Shown piece after piece: positions 12,300-24,911 of a stretch of DNA of 64,000 nt; the stretch's first letter is position 1; each line of letters begins with the position of its first letter. The DNA is taken from contig CAJFCJ010000002.1 in NCBI GenBank assembly GCA_904063045.1, forward strand, positions 3,529,891 through 3,593,890, read 5' to 3'. This stretch comes from Dimorphilus gyrociliatus. Lineage: Eukaryota; Annelida; Polychaeta; Dinophilidae. The position numbers and the translations under genes are program-made. The notes beneath the pieces were generated by a model, which did not search any database, was not told the DNA's origin, and saw only the letters and a program-made list of their open reading frames with translations.

Positions 12300-15200
12300 A
12301 TGGAACTAATCTTTACAAAATTAGTAGCTTTATTATTTATTATTGAATTTTCATATGCTATTATAGGTCCAAGAAACATAGTTGTTTATGAAGGTCAATC
12401 AAATTATTCTTTTTTTTGTTCTGCTGAAGGTGGAACAGACAATATAGTGGGAACTGGCTATGCTCCAAAAAAACCTTTTGGTTCAAGTCGTTTGCTAATT
12501 GCTGATGATGTAGAAATTTTACCAGATCAGCTTCATAGATACTCTCTTGCTCAAAATAATAAAAATAGGACTATTTTTTATACAAAGACAACTGAAGCGT
12601 ATAACGATAATACTTATCATGATTGTCTAATTGGTGAAACAGGTTATAGAGCTGCAGTGACAGTATTAGGTAGGTTTTAACATTAATATGGGATTAAGTT
12701 ATACTTCTATTAACTAAATTGTAAATTAGCTAACTTTGGATGCGAAGAGAAACCAGTTCTGATGGTAAAAGGTGATGAATTAAAAATCAATGTCTATGTA
12801 GATTTTCGGACCTTTTCGCCATTTCTCAAGTGTCAAGGAACTGAGGGAAATTCATTTAAAATTAATCATGATTTAAAATATACGCGGGATGAAAATTTTG
12901 AAACTTTACTTGGGACTTTAACAGCAACGTTTTCCATAGATAAAATCAATGAAAATTTAAAAAACTTAGATTGTCAACTATATTATGAACCTGAAAACTA
13001 TATTTATTATCGAAAAGAAATCGAGCATCTTTTCTTAATACCACCAATTGGCAATATGGACGATAGACAGCCGGAGTTTTACTTCGCTGAAGATCAGGAA
13101 AAACTTAGCTGCTCTTATCAATTTCATATCCACTGTACGTATTGTAATATCTATTCATATGCTATTGTATATTATTACCATATTATAATATACATTATAG
13201 ACGGACCAGAAAATGTTACAATTGAAGAGAAAGAGGAGAATGTAAATATTCTTATTTGTAGTTACAGTGGGAATTTTACAACTCATTCAAAAACTATATG
13301 GACTGTAAGTTTTATCATTTATAACGATCACAAATTAATATTAACAATTTTTAATAAGATAAATGGGTCAATTATTCAAACTGGACTTAGTGATACCCTA
13401 AACATATCATCATACGAAAATATACCAATAAGCGTTCAGTGCATGCCTTGTGTTTTATACTTCAACGATCAAGAAAGTTGCGTAGAGAGTAATCCTTATT
13501 TAAAGTGGCAACAAAGTAAACTTTTACTTTGATCATTTTTTATAAAATGTATTGTTACACTTTGAATCGAAAATAGATACCACACCTCCTCCTCTTTCTG
13601 AGCCAATACTACCAAGGAACATTGCAGTTTACGAAGGAAGTAGTAATTTTTCATTCGAATGTAATACATTTCCTTTAGAAGATGTCATAATTAATGCCAG
13701 CGCTTACGGGTATACGGATAATGGAAATCGTAAATATATGGCAGATGAGAATTCGATTATTAAGGAAGAGAGATATCGTTATAAAATGTCTCATGATAGA
13801 TACAACACAAGAAAAATTGTTTACAACTCTTCAACAAGTGATTACGAAGATAATCATTATCACGAATGCATTATTGGAGATATTCCCTTCAGAGCAACTT
13901 TTGCCTTATTATGTTTGTAAACAATTTTTATATTTTTTAAAAAACATATTTATTAAGTGAAATTTTCTATGTTTTCATATTTTCCCCATTTTAGCCAATT
14001 TACAATGCTCAAATAATTTAATAACTGTTATAGAAGATGAAAAGTTGAATATTGAATTACAATTGACTTTTACGCACTTTACTCCCTCTCTTGGCTGTAA
14101 ATCTAATGACAATGCTGCTTTTAATATTAGCTACTCAACAAGGGTTTTAGAAAGCGACTTTTCTAAACCTTATAAAGCAAGAATTACTTCTATTCCTTCT
14201 ATAAATTCTATTTCAAGAAACACAGAGTCAATTAATTGTTCATTTGTCTATCATCCTGAAGAAGAGCTTAGTTTGGAAGATTCTATCCACTTTAATGGTA
14301 TTCCTCCTTTCAATATATTTGATAACCATCAGCCTGAATTTGCATTTATGGAAGATAAAAAGAAAGTTGAATGTAATTACAAGATAAATGTTCAATGTAA
14401 ATATTTAATTTTGCTTAAGCTATGTAAAGACAGGCTTTTCTATTGAAAATTATATTTATTGTTTAAATATTTGAAGATGGCCCTGAAGATATTAGCTTGA
14501 AAATATTACATAATCAAGTAACCTGCGATTTCGATGGAGTGTATGAAAATTTTGAGTACATCTTTTGGACAGTAAATATCAACTAATCATTAAAATTTTA
14601 AGATTATTCTGACATCATAAATTTTAGCTAAATGATACGACAATTCAAAGATATGATACTACAGTAGACTTGAGGGATTTTGTTGATCCGCTTTTTATCA
14701 GCTGTCGACCTTGTGTTAGCTTTTATAGTTCAGAAATCAAATGCTCAAGTAGTGCCATTGAATTGTGGAAGCCATCCGGTACTAGCAAAATGAAATTTAC
14801 ATAATACAGTGATATTGATTCAATTTCAACTTATAATAGATACGACTGCTCCACCTCCATCTGAACCGTTCTATCCAATAAATATAGCAGTTTACGAAGA
14901 TCGTAGAAATTTCTCTTTCTCATGTGGCTCTTATAAGGGCTTTTCACCAAATAGAATAGCATACGGTATCGACGATGACTTGAATCTTTTGCTCATTGCA
15001 GATGGCAATGGTTTGGTAAGTGGTCAAGAGAACAAGTATATCCTAGTAGAAGAAGATTCGAAGAGAAAAGTTATATATACTCTGCAAGCTAATCAATACA
15101 AGGATAACATTTATCACGATTGCTATATCGGTCCAAATATCTATAGGGGAACATTTTCTGTGTTGTGTAAGTATAAATTTATATTCAGCGATAAAACAAT

Positions 15201-16199
15201 GTTCATAACGTAATGAGATGCCATTTTTCATATCTAGCTGATTTCCAATGCAAATCGTCTAGTCCAACTTATTTAGCTTTGGGAGATAAGAGCAAAATTG
15301 ACATAAAAGTTTCTTTTACTCACTTTTCACCAATAATAGTTTGTTTAGCTAACGCAGATTATTTAATTGAGACTGAAGCTATAACTAATTATACAATAAA
15401 AGAAAACGGAAAAATTTTAGAAGGGACTGTGACTGGAAACGTTATCGTTTCAGAAAAAAATGTCAACAAATTGCTTTGCGGATTCCTCTACGATTCCAGC
15501 AATATTGGAAAGATGGAAGAATTGCTTCATTTAATTTCCCTAGCCCCGAACTCCCTTATTGACAGTTTTCAACCTAATGTCATTTTTACTGAGGATTCCC
15601 AGAAAGTTATTTGTGAATTTCCGGTTGTTGTAGAATGTAAGTATACTTAACATAGTTTCACTTAGATGTTTATAGGAAGAAAAGTATTTAAGACTGATAT
15701 TAATTTTATTCTATTTGGTTGTCATTACTATTACTTTTATATAGACGGTCCTGAAAATACAAAATGTCAGGAGACTAATCTTAATAGTAGAAAAGTTATT
15801 TGCATCTTTGATCATAAGGCTCAAAAATCTCCAGCAATAACTTGGAAGGTGATATATATATATATATATATATTGGAAAAATTAACCAATTTTATGTAAT
15901 TTTGCCGTTTTCTATAGGTTAACGACGTAGAAATTTCGAATGAAAATTCAGCAATAATTGACTTGACTACTCGATTAGAAAATTTGAAAGTAGAATGTAC
16001 GCCCTGCATTCAATTTCACAATATGAATAGAAATTGTTCATCAAGCAATCCTATATATCTACCATCCGTAGTTTCAGATAAAACTACAACTACTACAGAT
16101 AGAGCTACAGTAACAACCCCATCACATTCTGTTGTATATAAATCTAAAATCTATACTATATTACTTTCATTCATTTGTTTTTATGTATTTATGTTGTAA
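12300..16199 (+). CDS. Triplicated Ig-like ectodomain protein, probably GPI-anchored
   Basis: Twelve exons (12300-12669, 12730-13134, 13201-13304, 13359-13515, 13577-13912, 13995-14396, 14477-14571, 14628-14778, 14840-15166, 15238-15636, 15745-15848, 15918-16199) join without phase conflict into 1043 residues. A signal peptide is followed by three tandem units of about 340 residues. Each unit is encoded by four exons with identical phases (1,1,0,1): module A (PxNIxVYE...NxSFxC...YHxCxIG), module B (about 133 residues ending FxED...VxCxY), and modules C+D, which begin YGPE, contain Cys...Trp and a later Cys pair, and look like an Ig domain split by an intron right after the Trp. Units are linked by TTPPP-SEP-like spacers. 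The C-terminus is a Thr-rich stalk, then a hydrophobic stretch ending FYVFML with no cytoplasmic tail, as in GPI precursors. I recognise no named family; a surface recognition or adhesion role is only inference. Confidence 0.85.
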
Positions 16200-17643
16200 A
16201 AAAGAAGTTCTTTATCGAATAGCAATCATATTTTCTTGATTTAACTTTATTAAAAAATTTTTTTATTATTTTTTGATAAATTGAAGATAATACATATATA
16301 TATATATAAATTATATATGACATTGTCAAATGAGTTATTACATGTTACTGCCTGAGCAATAATACGCAATGCCTAGCAAGGTGTTGATAAGGCGCGAAAT
16401 CTTTTCGCTATCTTTCTAAATTATATTATTAAATTGATTGAAGAAATGCAGTTATATCTAAAGAATATAAATATAAGACATAATTATATAAAATATGCCA
16501 TTGTTTGTTGCCGTAGCAAAACGATATCATATCTCTCTTAGTGTCGTCAACGTATAATTAGTTTTTGGAAACGCTATCATCTACTTTTAAATATTCAATT
16601 GTTATTTACTACTTCTAGCACTTTATGATTTCTGTTTGTTATCTACTCTCAGGAAAACATAGCTTGAAATCACCAAATAATTTTTGGTATTTTTCTATGC
16701 CATGGTATAGTGACGTGTTTTTATTGTATTGGACAGGTAATAACCCCCGAAAGCAGTTAGACGTTTTATTTATCAGACAACATGCCAGCCTTCGTTTTCT
16801 CTTTAAATTTATCCCAGATATTATCTGCTATGCTATATAATGCATTCAAGCTAAATAGTCATTAATTCTTTTATAGTTGTGATGACGAACACTAGACTTT
16901 ATGCCAACAGCAAATTTTTGGCGCTCTTAAATTTTAGGTGCCTTCCAATTCAATTGTTCCTCTTGTTTGTTTTCCTACGATACAAAAACTTTCCCTTGTT
17001 CTGGAAATAGTGATATTGTTCAGTTAATTTCTCAATCAGTCTATCTCCTCCTCCGTGGTCAGAGTTTGAAATGAGTCTTATTTAGCATACCCTCTACCTT
17101 CAAATACACGTATATACGAGCGGGAATTGCCAACTTGAGTTAGACTAGGCTGGATAAATATCTTGAACAACTTTAATATTCATTTCCCTATATATTTATA
17201 TATATAGTACACTTTTGTATAATTGCTACACAGTATATGCATAGATACTTTCCATATTATTAAACTACCAAAAATATACAGTGCACCATACTTTCGAAAT
17301 AATTTTGGTGGTGAAACAGTTATAAAGCAATATGTAAAATATTCCTCATACCAGTTCATTTTGAAAAAGAGAAAAAGTAAACATTGCCTTTATTTGCTAA
17401 AAGAATCAGATTTATTACATTACAGTAAGCATTTAAGAGATTTAAATATATATATTTGTATATATAATTGTTGAAACTAAAAGCAGTAGCTGGTTTTGCA
17501 ATTGAATATGCTGTTTTTGTTGAAATTCCATTGCAACTGACTATGAGTAATCAAATATTATATAGATAAAACAACTAACAACAGTTTATACAATACGCAA
17601 TATTTCTTTTTATTTTATTTTCAGACTGAAAAATTCCAAAATA
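16200..17643. other. Intergenic DNA, no gene seen
   Basis: AT-rich, with a short TA run around 16297-16312. One open frame near 16625-16840 has no supporting homology and is treated as chance. Confidence 0.4.
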
Positions 17644-19904
17644 ATGAAGGACTATTCTTTGTATCATTTAACTCTTTATCTATGGATTCCATTGATCATC
17701 TTATCAATAGTAAGATATTTCCATAGCGAGTAATTATTTAATATCTTTTAACATAATATAACTATTCAGCCAGTGTCCTTGGGAAGTTTTCTTTGTTTTC
17801 ATTTAAACAAGACAGGGAAGAAGACTAGTAGCATTATAATAGCTAGTTTTGGACTAACAATTGCAATTTTGACAAGTTTATTGGTACCTTTGGATATATT
17901 TTGCCTGTCGAATTTAGCGAATTTCAGAGATAGCCTTCCTGTATTATTCCTTTTAGTTTCGTATATTCGATTTATCTAATCAATAATTTCTATCAATTTT
18001 AGGAAGAGTCTAAAGATGAATTTTCAAAAGATGTACAAAATGGTACCAGATTAACTTATTACAGTAAGAAGAAATGCGTTTATTTGTTTCAAAATATTGA
18101 ACATGACACATATGATCATATTATATATTTACATTTATTTTTGCAGTTTTTTACAGTCTGAATATTCTCTATGTTGCCGTAATGATACCCATATCATTTC
18201 ATAAATACGAAGAGAGAGTGATTTCTATTCACCGCCCACATATTATTCAGGTTATCTGTTTTCAAATTTCACTTTCAAAACGTTATTTTTACCTATTTAC
18301 TTTGTTTTTTTCTTTTTAATAGCAAATAATTAATTCTTTATCCTATATTATTATTCTTACCGAAATTTTGCTATTCATAATTGTGTCTATGTGAGTATTC
18401 TATACATTCTTTTAATTATGCAATATATAAATATTAACTTTTTCTACAGATCTTATGATAGTATAGACATTTCAGGAAAAATTATTAACAGTACCGATTG
18501 GTCAGCGAAATTTCACTTTTTGGAAGATTATTATAGACGTATGTTACAAGTTTTCAACTTTAAAGAGTTATAGATAATTTTTTCCCTATCCCAGCTTTGG
18601 AAGATAGATTAATGTTTATTATGGAGCTACTAAGTAACCTTGGAATATTTCTCTTGACTTATTATGTGGTAAAATCTAGTCGTTTTAAAACATGCAAACT
18701 GATTGATCATCATTATGTAACTCTAGGGTTTAAGTATGCCATTTGGATTTATTGACATGATAAGGGGTGGCGTAAAAGGTAGTGGTGAATCATTGCTTAG
18801 AAATTCTCACTCTCAATATGGTACAATAGAGGCAAGAGAAGTTGTACATTCATATCATTTAATATATTATTGATATTATTTATACTTGTATCATAAAGGG
18901 AGGAGCAAAGCATTCCCACGGTGAAGCATATCAAAACTCTCCTCTTTTGACTAATACAAATGTGTATATCAATTACAAAAAAAAACATGAAACTCAAAAA
19001 TGTTCGAAATGTTTACGATTTTGTGAAATTGTGTTTGGAGTATTTGGATTTTTTGCTCTATTTTCATTTACAATTTTCCTTATAGTATCAAGGTAATTTA
19101 GTTGTGTTTTATTGATTAGTTTATTGTTTATTATCAATTTTCTCCTTTTTAATAGTATTGATAAATTTTTTAATGGACTGGGACTTGCGAATGGATATTT
19201 ATTACTAAATCCGCAAATGATGTATCCAATAGACGTTTTCATCAGTATTCTTCATAAAGTTTTCCCACTTGATATGTTCTTTTTCGGAGCTCTAGTCATA
19301 TTTTTGCTCGGATGCTCCATTTCTGCTTTAAAGCCACGTTTGACAAACTTATCATTCTGGAGGGTAAACTCCCCTAAAATTATTAATAACTATAATAATT
19401 ATTTTTTAAAAAAAACTTATCTCTTTCCAGAGAGAAGACATACACGTAGAAGAGACATCAAATCATGCTCTATATTCTCTATCTTTCGTAATTGTACTCA
19501 TATCAATAGCTTTAAATTGTATTTTACAACAAATTATGCCCTACTACACTACATTTGGAAATCAACAATTTATTGAAAATGTATTAATATAGTCATAATT
19601 TTTATTGCTCAATTTTATATGTTTAATAATCTCTCCTTTATTTCTTTTTCTTTTTTTAGAATATCAACAATCAAACTACTCTGATTTCTTTTTCCCCTGC
19701 TAAAGAATGCAATTTTGAAAATATCAACTCAGGTTTAAAACTATATTTACTTTTGAATACAATATGTAAACACAATATAATGTTATAGGTAATTGTGTGA
19801 TTACGAATTTTGCTTTCTTATGGTCTAGAGTTGCTTTAAAATTATCTTTAATGGATTTCTTCTTCTATTGGTTTACTTGGTTGCTTATTATTGTAAGTAT
19901 TTAA
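17644..19904 (+). CDS. LMBRD1: LMBD1-like lysosomal membrane protein (LMBR1-like family)
   Basis: Thirteen small exons (17644-17709, 17770-17940, 18003-18063, 18147-18250, 18323-18390, 18450-18538, 18595-18668, 18727-18840, 18899-19092, 19156-19363, 19431-19580, 19660-19732, 19789-19904) join in phase to 495 residues; human LMBD1 has 540. Landmarks that match LMBD1 by position are SLLVPLDIF after the second membrane segment, GLSMPFGFI (human YGMSALPLNLI) followed by the charged cytoplasmic loop, NGLGLANGY with KVFPLDMF in the late membrane core, and PYYTTFGNQQFIEN (human APQYVMYGSQNYLIETN). LMBD1 is a multi-pass lysosomal protein that works with the ABC transporter ABCD4 in cobalamin export; this is transferred from the family. 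The sequence is divergent and the C-terminal tail is short: the last GTAAGT at 19893 could instead be a donor to an unseen exon. It converges with the gene at 20065, with 160 bp between stops. Confidence 0.85.
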
Positions 19905-20064
19905 AATAATTTTTATTGATTTATTAACTTCACAAAACTCAATATTCGATAATCGAACATTCAAAAATTTATGATACACACTGATAGGAATAGGAACACA
20001 AATCATATGCAAAAAAATACCAAACGTAAAACACTACTTGTACTTTAATTGATAAACTAATTTC

Positions 20065-20526
20065 TCAATAGTCCAATTGTTTGCTATTCAAGTAGTCTTT
20101 CTCTTCCTTACTTTTACAGCATTTCTTCTTACAATAACCAAAGAAACATCCAAAGGCTATTACTAACAATAGTCCAAAAATTGAAAATCCAATAATTAAA
20201 ACAATATCCAAACTACCGAAGCATTCTTTCGGTTTTTCACATTCGTTTGTCTGATAAACAAACCGACATTTTTCCCCTGCATAAAGTAGAAAGAAATTAT
20301 TTTTGAAGGTCATTTCAAAATGTATCAATAGGACAATAATTACTTAGACAAGATTATAAAAAATTGGAGATTAATAAAACTTACAGAAAAGAGAACAAAA
20401 CTTTTTACAATTTTGTTCGTCTTGTAAATACGGGTGGCATAGGGTGAAACAAGATTTTGTACAATCATTTGTAGAGCCCAGAGGTTTTAATGTGAAACAC
20501 TCTTGAGTTCTGTTCATTCGGTTCAT
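20065..20526 (-). CDS. Small Cys-rich single-pass membrane protein
   Basis: Exons 20385-20526 and 20065-20276 (minus) join in phase 1 (GTAAGT donor, GCAG acceptor) to 117 residues. The N-terminal about 65 residues contain ten Cys in a compact pattern (for example CTKSCFTLC, CKKFC, CEKPKEC), then a single membrane segment (DIVLIIGFSIFGLLLVIAF), then a Cys/Lys-rich juxtamembrane stretch (CKKKCCKSKEEKDY) and a short tail. No signal peptide precedes the Cys-rich part, so it is either a type III membrane protein or an upstream signal-peptide exon is missing from the model. The size and layout recall signal-peptide-less TNF-receptor members such as BCMA, but the Cys spacing does not prove it. The adjacent CC is a plausible palmitoylation site. 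I do not recognise the family. Confidence 0.6.
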
Positions 20527-21072
20527 TCTTCTGGTTCTTTTACAGCTTTACAGCATGTACTGTACGCCTTCCTATTCTTTCTGTACTTAACCGTTTAATA
20601 TCAATATGTATAAGTTATCTTATCAATTACAAATGAATCATACTCTAGGAGAAATATTTTGTCCCAGTTTTATAAACTGACAGATTTTTATAAAAAACTA
20701 CATTTTTTTCTAAACAGAATATGGTTTTGGGCTTTATTCTTGGATTTACTAGGAGAAGGGAAGGAAAATTCTATTAATAACATTTATATTTTGAAATTAA
20801 ATACTGAAGAGGACGATAATACAACGGGCTGATATTCCACTACCTAAAAATTAAAAAAAATACAAAAATGACTGCTACTAAGAAAAGATAATTAAGATAA
20901 TTTTTATAAGTTTATACTAGTTTTAAATGGAATGTTTGCAGATTTTATTGCTTAAAAGAAAAAACGAATAAAATATAAAAAGAGATCAAATTGAATATCT
21001 TTTATATGTTCAAACAAAACATAAAAAGAGAAATTATAATAAATAAAAAAAATGTAGCCTTGTTTTAAACAA
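20527..21072. other. Intergenic spacer
   Basis: About 0.5 kb between two minus-strand genes. It may contain the 5' part of the Cys-rich gene (an upstream signal-peptide exon was looked for and not found). Confidence 0.35.
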
Positions 21073-22716
21073 TTACTGACATTTTGTATTCCTTAACACA
21101 ACAGATTCATCGAATCTTATAGCTTTAATAACGTTTGTCCTTAAATTCGACACATGATTTATATATATATATTTATTATAGATGTCATTTAATAGGGTCA
21201 AATCAACAGGAAATTTATCCACCTTATAATCTGTAGCATGACGGTAGTGAGCGTCAAAAACGCCTAGGCAAGAACCAGTCATATATGAAACAACAAAGCC
21301 ACCCGACGGTAAAATGCATAAACCTAAAGGATGTAGATCCTTTTCTAAATTAATATATCTCATACGCATACCAGTAAAGGTATTTAGTATTGTAATTTTG
21401 TCATCTTTTGGATGTATAACAACAACTTTCGTTTGATCACTGGCCAGTTTCCATACAGAGTTTTCGTCACTTTTGTAAAGCCATATTTTTTTCCCAGATG
21501 AACTAAATTTATAAACATGTACTTTGTACTTTTCCTCTGTTTCGATAAACGAAGAGACGAACGTGTCATCTAAATACGTTGACAAGCCAACAGCTTCCGA
21601 AACGCTTGTGAATTCCGTAAAAAGTCTGCCGTTTGGTGAGTGTAGAATTTGTTTATTAGTAACGTCTGAGAGAAAAAAGTTTCCTTCGTAGTTTATAACT
21701 ATAGCAGCAATTTCTGAGTATAATGAGCACATTTCTTCAATGAACTTTCCGTCCAAAGTATATTTACATAGCACTGTTTTCTTTGGGTACATGTTTTCGT
21801 ATTGGGCAATAAACAAGAAGTTATTATAGATTGCCATTCCTCCAACATATTGAATATGACTTAATTGAATATTCGTTCGACCGATCTTTAACTGAGCTTT
21901 ATTTGTTGTTGAAATGTCAGATAAGCATAATTTATATTCTTTTAATGAGATTTCTTTTGATAATATCTTCTTTCTTTGCTCTTCGAATTCGGCCAATACT
22001 TTACTCCTTTTAGACTTGTCTGAACCTTTCGAGTGTTTAACTGATTCTAAATTATCATTGAGCTCGTGAACTTTTGAACGTTTCTTCTCAAAGATATTAT
22101 TTATTTTTTCTTTCAAGACCACTCCTTGCCTGTCTATTTCTTGGTGGGCTTTTTGAAGATGTTTTTGTAGTTTAAATTCTATTTCAACTTGAGCGACGTC
22201 TAAATATTCATGTAATCTGGCGATTTCTTTGTTGAACTTTTCCATATCTAAAGATTCGTTTGAACTAACACTAATTTTACTTTGAGATTCAGTATCCATA
22301 CTTTCGTAACTAGATTTTCTTGAAATGGTACAACTCGATTGTCTAGATTGTAAACTCTCTGTGCTTGAATCCTTAGATAATTTTCTAATATCGTTTGATG
22401 AATAGAACATTTTAGGAAATCCTAAACAGCCAAGAGACGGCCAAAAGTCAATTTTTTTACAAACGGGACAACAAAAGTTATCCGATTTTTTCAAAGTCAG
22501 TTTTTTACATAATCTATGAAGACAGCCTTTGCAGAATCCATGTGAACAGGCTAACATTCTTGGATCCTTTCCATTTAATTTCTGTCCACAAATGCCACAA
22601 ACATCCTTGCCGTCAATGTTGGTTAGGCTGTTGGCCAGTGATGCCATTTTGTTAAAGGCACTCCGCCTAGAACTATAGCAGAGTAACATTATGCTGGAAA
22701 AAGTTCTGTTCTCCAC
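21073..22716 (-). CDS. RING finger, coiled-coil, beta-propeller-like protein (TRIM/NHL type)
   Basis: Single-exon frame of 547 residues. Residues about 40-87 form a C3HC4 RING finger (CGIC, then CSHGFCKGC, then CPVC), so E3 ubiquitin ligase activity is expected. A Ser-rich linker (about 105-150) and a charged coiled coil (about 155-270) follow. The C-terminal about 270 residues contain repeated short beta-strand blocks (for example IQYVGGMAIYNNFLFIAQY, EGNFFLSDV, GGFVVSYM) typical of TRIM2/3/71-like or NHL propellers in lophotrochozoans. No B-box zinc finger is visible between RING and coiled coil, so it is not a complete tripartite motif. The first ATG is used; a second in-frame Met at residue 24 (MASLANS) is an equally possible start, as the first 23 residues carry no domain. 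Confidence 0.8.
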   Translation of the reverse strand: MENRTFSSIMLLCYSSRRSAFNKMASLANSLTNIDGKDVCGICGQKLNGKDPRMLACSHGFCKGCLHRLCKKLTLKKSDNFCCPVCKKIDFWPSLGCLGFPKMFYSSNDIRKLSKDSSTESLQSRQSSCTISRKSSYESMDTESQSKISVSSNESLDMEKFNKEIARLHEYLDVAQVEIEFKLQKHLQKAHQEIDRQGVVLKEKINNIFEKKRSKVHELNDNLESVKHSKGSDKSKRSKVLAEFEEQRKKILSKEISLKEYKLCLSDISTTNKAQLKIGRTNIQLSHIQYVGGMAIYNNFLFIAQYENMYPKKTVLCKYTLDGKFIEEMCSLYSEIAAIVINYEGNFFLSDVTNKQILHSPNGRLFTEFTSVSEAVGLSTYLDDTFVSSFIETEEKYKVHVYKFSSSGKKIWLYKSDENSVWKLASDQTKVVVIHPKDDKITILNTFTGMRMRYINLEKDLHPLGLCILPSGGFVVSYMTGSCLGVFDAHYRHATDYKVDKFPVDLTLLNDIYNKYIYINHVSNLRTNVIKAIRFDESVVLRNTKCQ

Positions 22717-24911
22717 GATTTATACAAAAAGAATGACCTTTTGTACGTAGGAGTAGGCGTGCCTATATACTAGGTATAGCTCTATGTCTTTTCCTTTAGG
22801 CCTAATCAAATTTTTTGTATCAACAGCTTGGCATGCAGTTTTTTTTTCCGGTTGTTGATTTAGCAGAATACTTTGAATGGTCGTTTGGGTCCCAAAGAGT
22901 TCTGGTATATTTCTTAGTCGAGCTTGTCAGCTGTCCTTTTTTTCCTAGTCAACTGTACCAAATATAAATTTCAATTGAACTCGTACCATTTCGAAATCAG
23001 CAAATGTCAATATTTATTATTACTAGATTGAAATCTTCTGTCAACGAAGGTGTAATGTTCTGTTCTTTATATGACTAATACATGTTAGAGTGATATTCAG
23101 CTAAATCGTTAAATAACTAATGCGTAGTATCGAAAATTTACTTAAAATCGATTATTTCCGGTAAAGAAGTAATTTGTTCTGAGAGGTTTACTGTACTTGA
23201 ATTCTTAAATCAATGAGAAAATATATTATTAAATACTTGAAAAGAAATATTTCTTTTTTTTTTTTGTACGTTATTTTTTTTTTGTCATCTGAAAGGCCAC
23301 CAGCTTTATTTGAACCGTGAAATTTTAATTTATTTAACAGTCTATTCAATTTAATAATCGTTTATTTAGCGAATTTGTCATGGATAATTAATAATTGTAC
23401 ACCTTTCGTTGTCAGAAAAAAAAACTTTTATCAACTGATTGAGCATTCATAAAAGTTTTTTTCAGAAAGGTTATTATACCGTTTTATAAATAGAAAAAAA
23501 ATTGACACTTATTTTATCAACCTTTACTTTTTTTATACTATTTTTGATTAATTATCTTTTATAAGGCAAATATTTGATGTAAAAATTAAAAATAATTCAT
23601 TTCCTTTCGTTCTCTTTATTTATCTGTTTGTTTAGTGTTGTCTAGGAGAACATGTTAAGACAATATTTTATTTATCATTTACCTAAGAGAATATTGAAAA
23701 CTAATTTCTTCTTCCTCAATTATTTTATTTATTATTGCGCAATAATCATTTTTGACTTTTGTTTTAAAGATAAGAAAGATTTATGTTGAAAAAAGACAAG
23801 TTTTAAGAGAAGATACTCACTTGAAATTCTTCTTTTGATAAAGGATGAGAGCCAGTTTATAATATTATGTTAAGCACGTTATCGTAAAGTCGTATGTAGG
23901 TTGAGAGGAATGTATCGCTTCGGTGAGAGAATTTCAAACCCACGACGTCGTATTTCGAACTGAGACATTTATATCAATGCCTTGTACATAACAAGCCTCT
24001 TTTAAACTACTTTGTAAGTTCTCATAGCTATTTAGTTAATAATCAATAATAGTTTTTGCATAACTGTCTGTTATATATTTTCCTGAATGGAATTAAGATT
24101 TATGCCAATTTCAGCACTTAGGGAGTGTTCAATATCCTATAGAATTTTATTTTTAGATGATTGCAGTATAGTACGGCAATTTCTTTCTGAATAGTTTAAT
24201 GAATGGGTAATTATAGGATTGGGCTCTTCTATTTCCCTTTGTCAGTTGTTTTTCTTAGTCCATCTTTTCTTTCTAAAATGTAGCTTAGTTGACCAATTTC
24301 TGGTTCAATTTATTCATATTGTTATTTTTATATATATCTACTTTTAGTAGCAGTAAACATTCGGCGATAAAAATGACACAAATAGATTCCTATTGAAAAA
24401 GTTTTCAAGAAAATATTAAAAGAGAGAAAAGTCTACTTATTTTATTTCCTCTTTTTATTCGAAAGAAAAGAAAATGAAATGAAAAAAAAAGGTATTTTCC
24501 ATTCACTTTCAAGTCATGCAGAAAGTAACAAATTTTCTATTGAAAAAAGTAGATATTTTATTTAAATGAAATTTCATAATTCGTAACATTTCTTGTGAAT
24601 TGCATAAATCAATATACATTAAACTTGTTCTTAGTTTGAAACTTATGAGCATACGGTGCTGACATCTATTTGTCATTATATATATATAACATTCCAGCCT
24701 ATTTTTAATAAGTAGAATATATTTCTTTGACTTAATTAGGAGGGATGGAATAAGATGAATAAATCAGAAATTGCAATAAGAATTGCAAAATGATATTTCA
24801 TGATGTTTGCCACAAATTTTCTGTATTATTCTACGATGAAAGTAATAGAAAAGTATTTTTGAGGAGGGAGAGAAAGAAGAGAGAACAAGTACAGAGAAAA
24901 AGCTTTGTACA
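22717..24911. other. Intergenic DNA, no gene seen
   Basis: 2.2 kb of AT-rich sequence with several homopolymer T runs near 23250-23285. No exon, tRNA or known repeat family was recognised on either strand. Confidence 0.4.

Noticed and set aside
16625-16840. 71-codon frame with an internal GTAATA site
   Set aside because: No homology recognised and no matching upstream or downstream exon.
22717-24911. tRNA or snRNA gene in the larger gaps
   Set aside because: I looked for A-box/B-box sequences and clover-leaf complementarity and saw none convincing, here or in other gaps.
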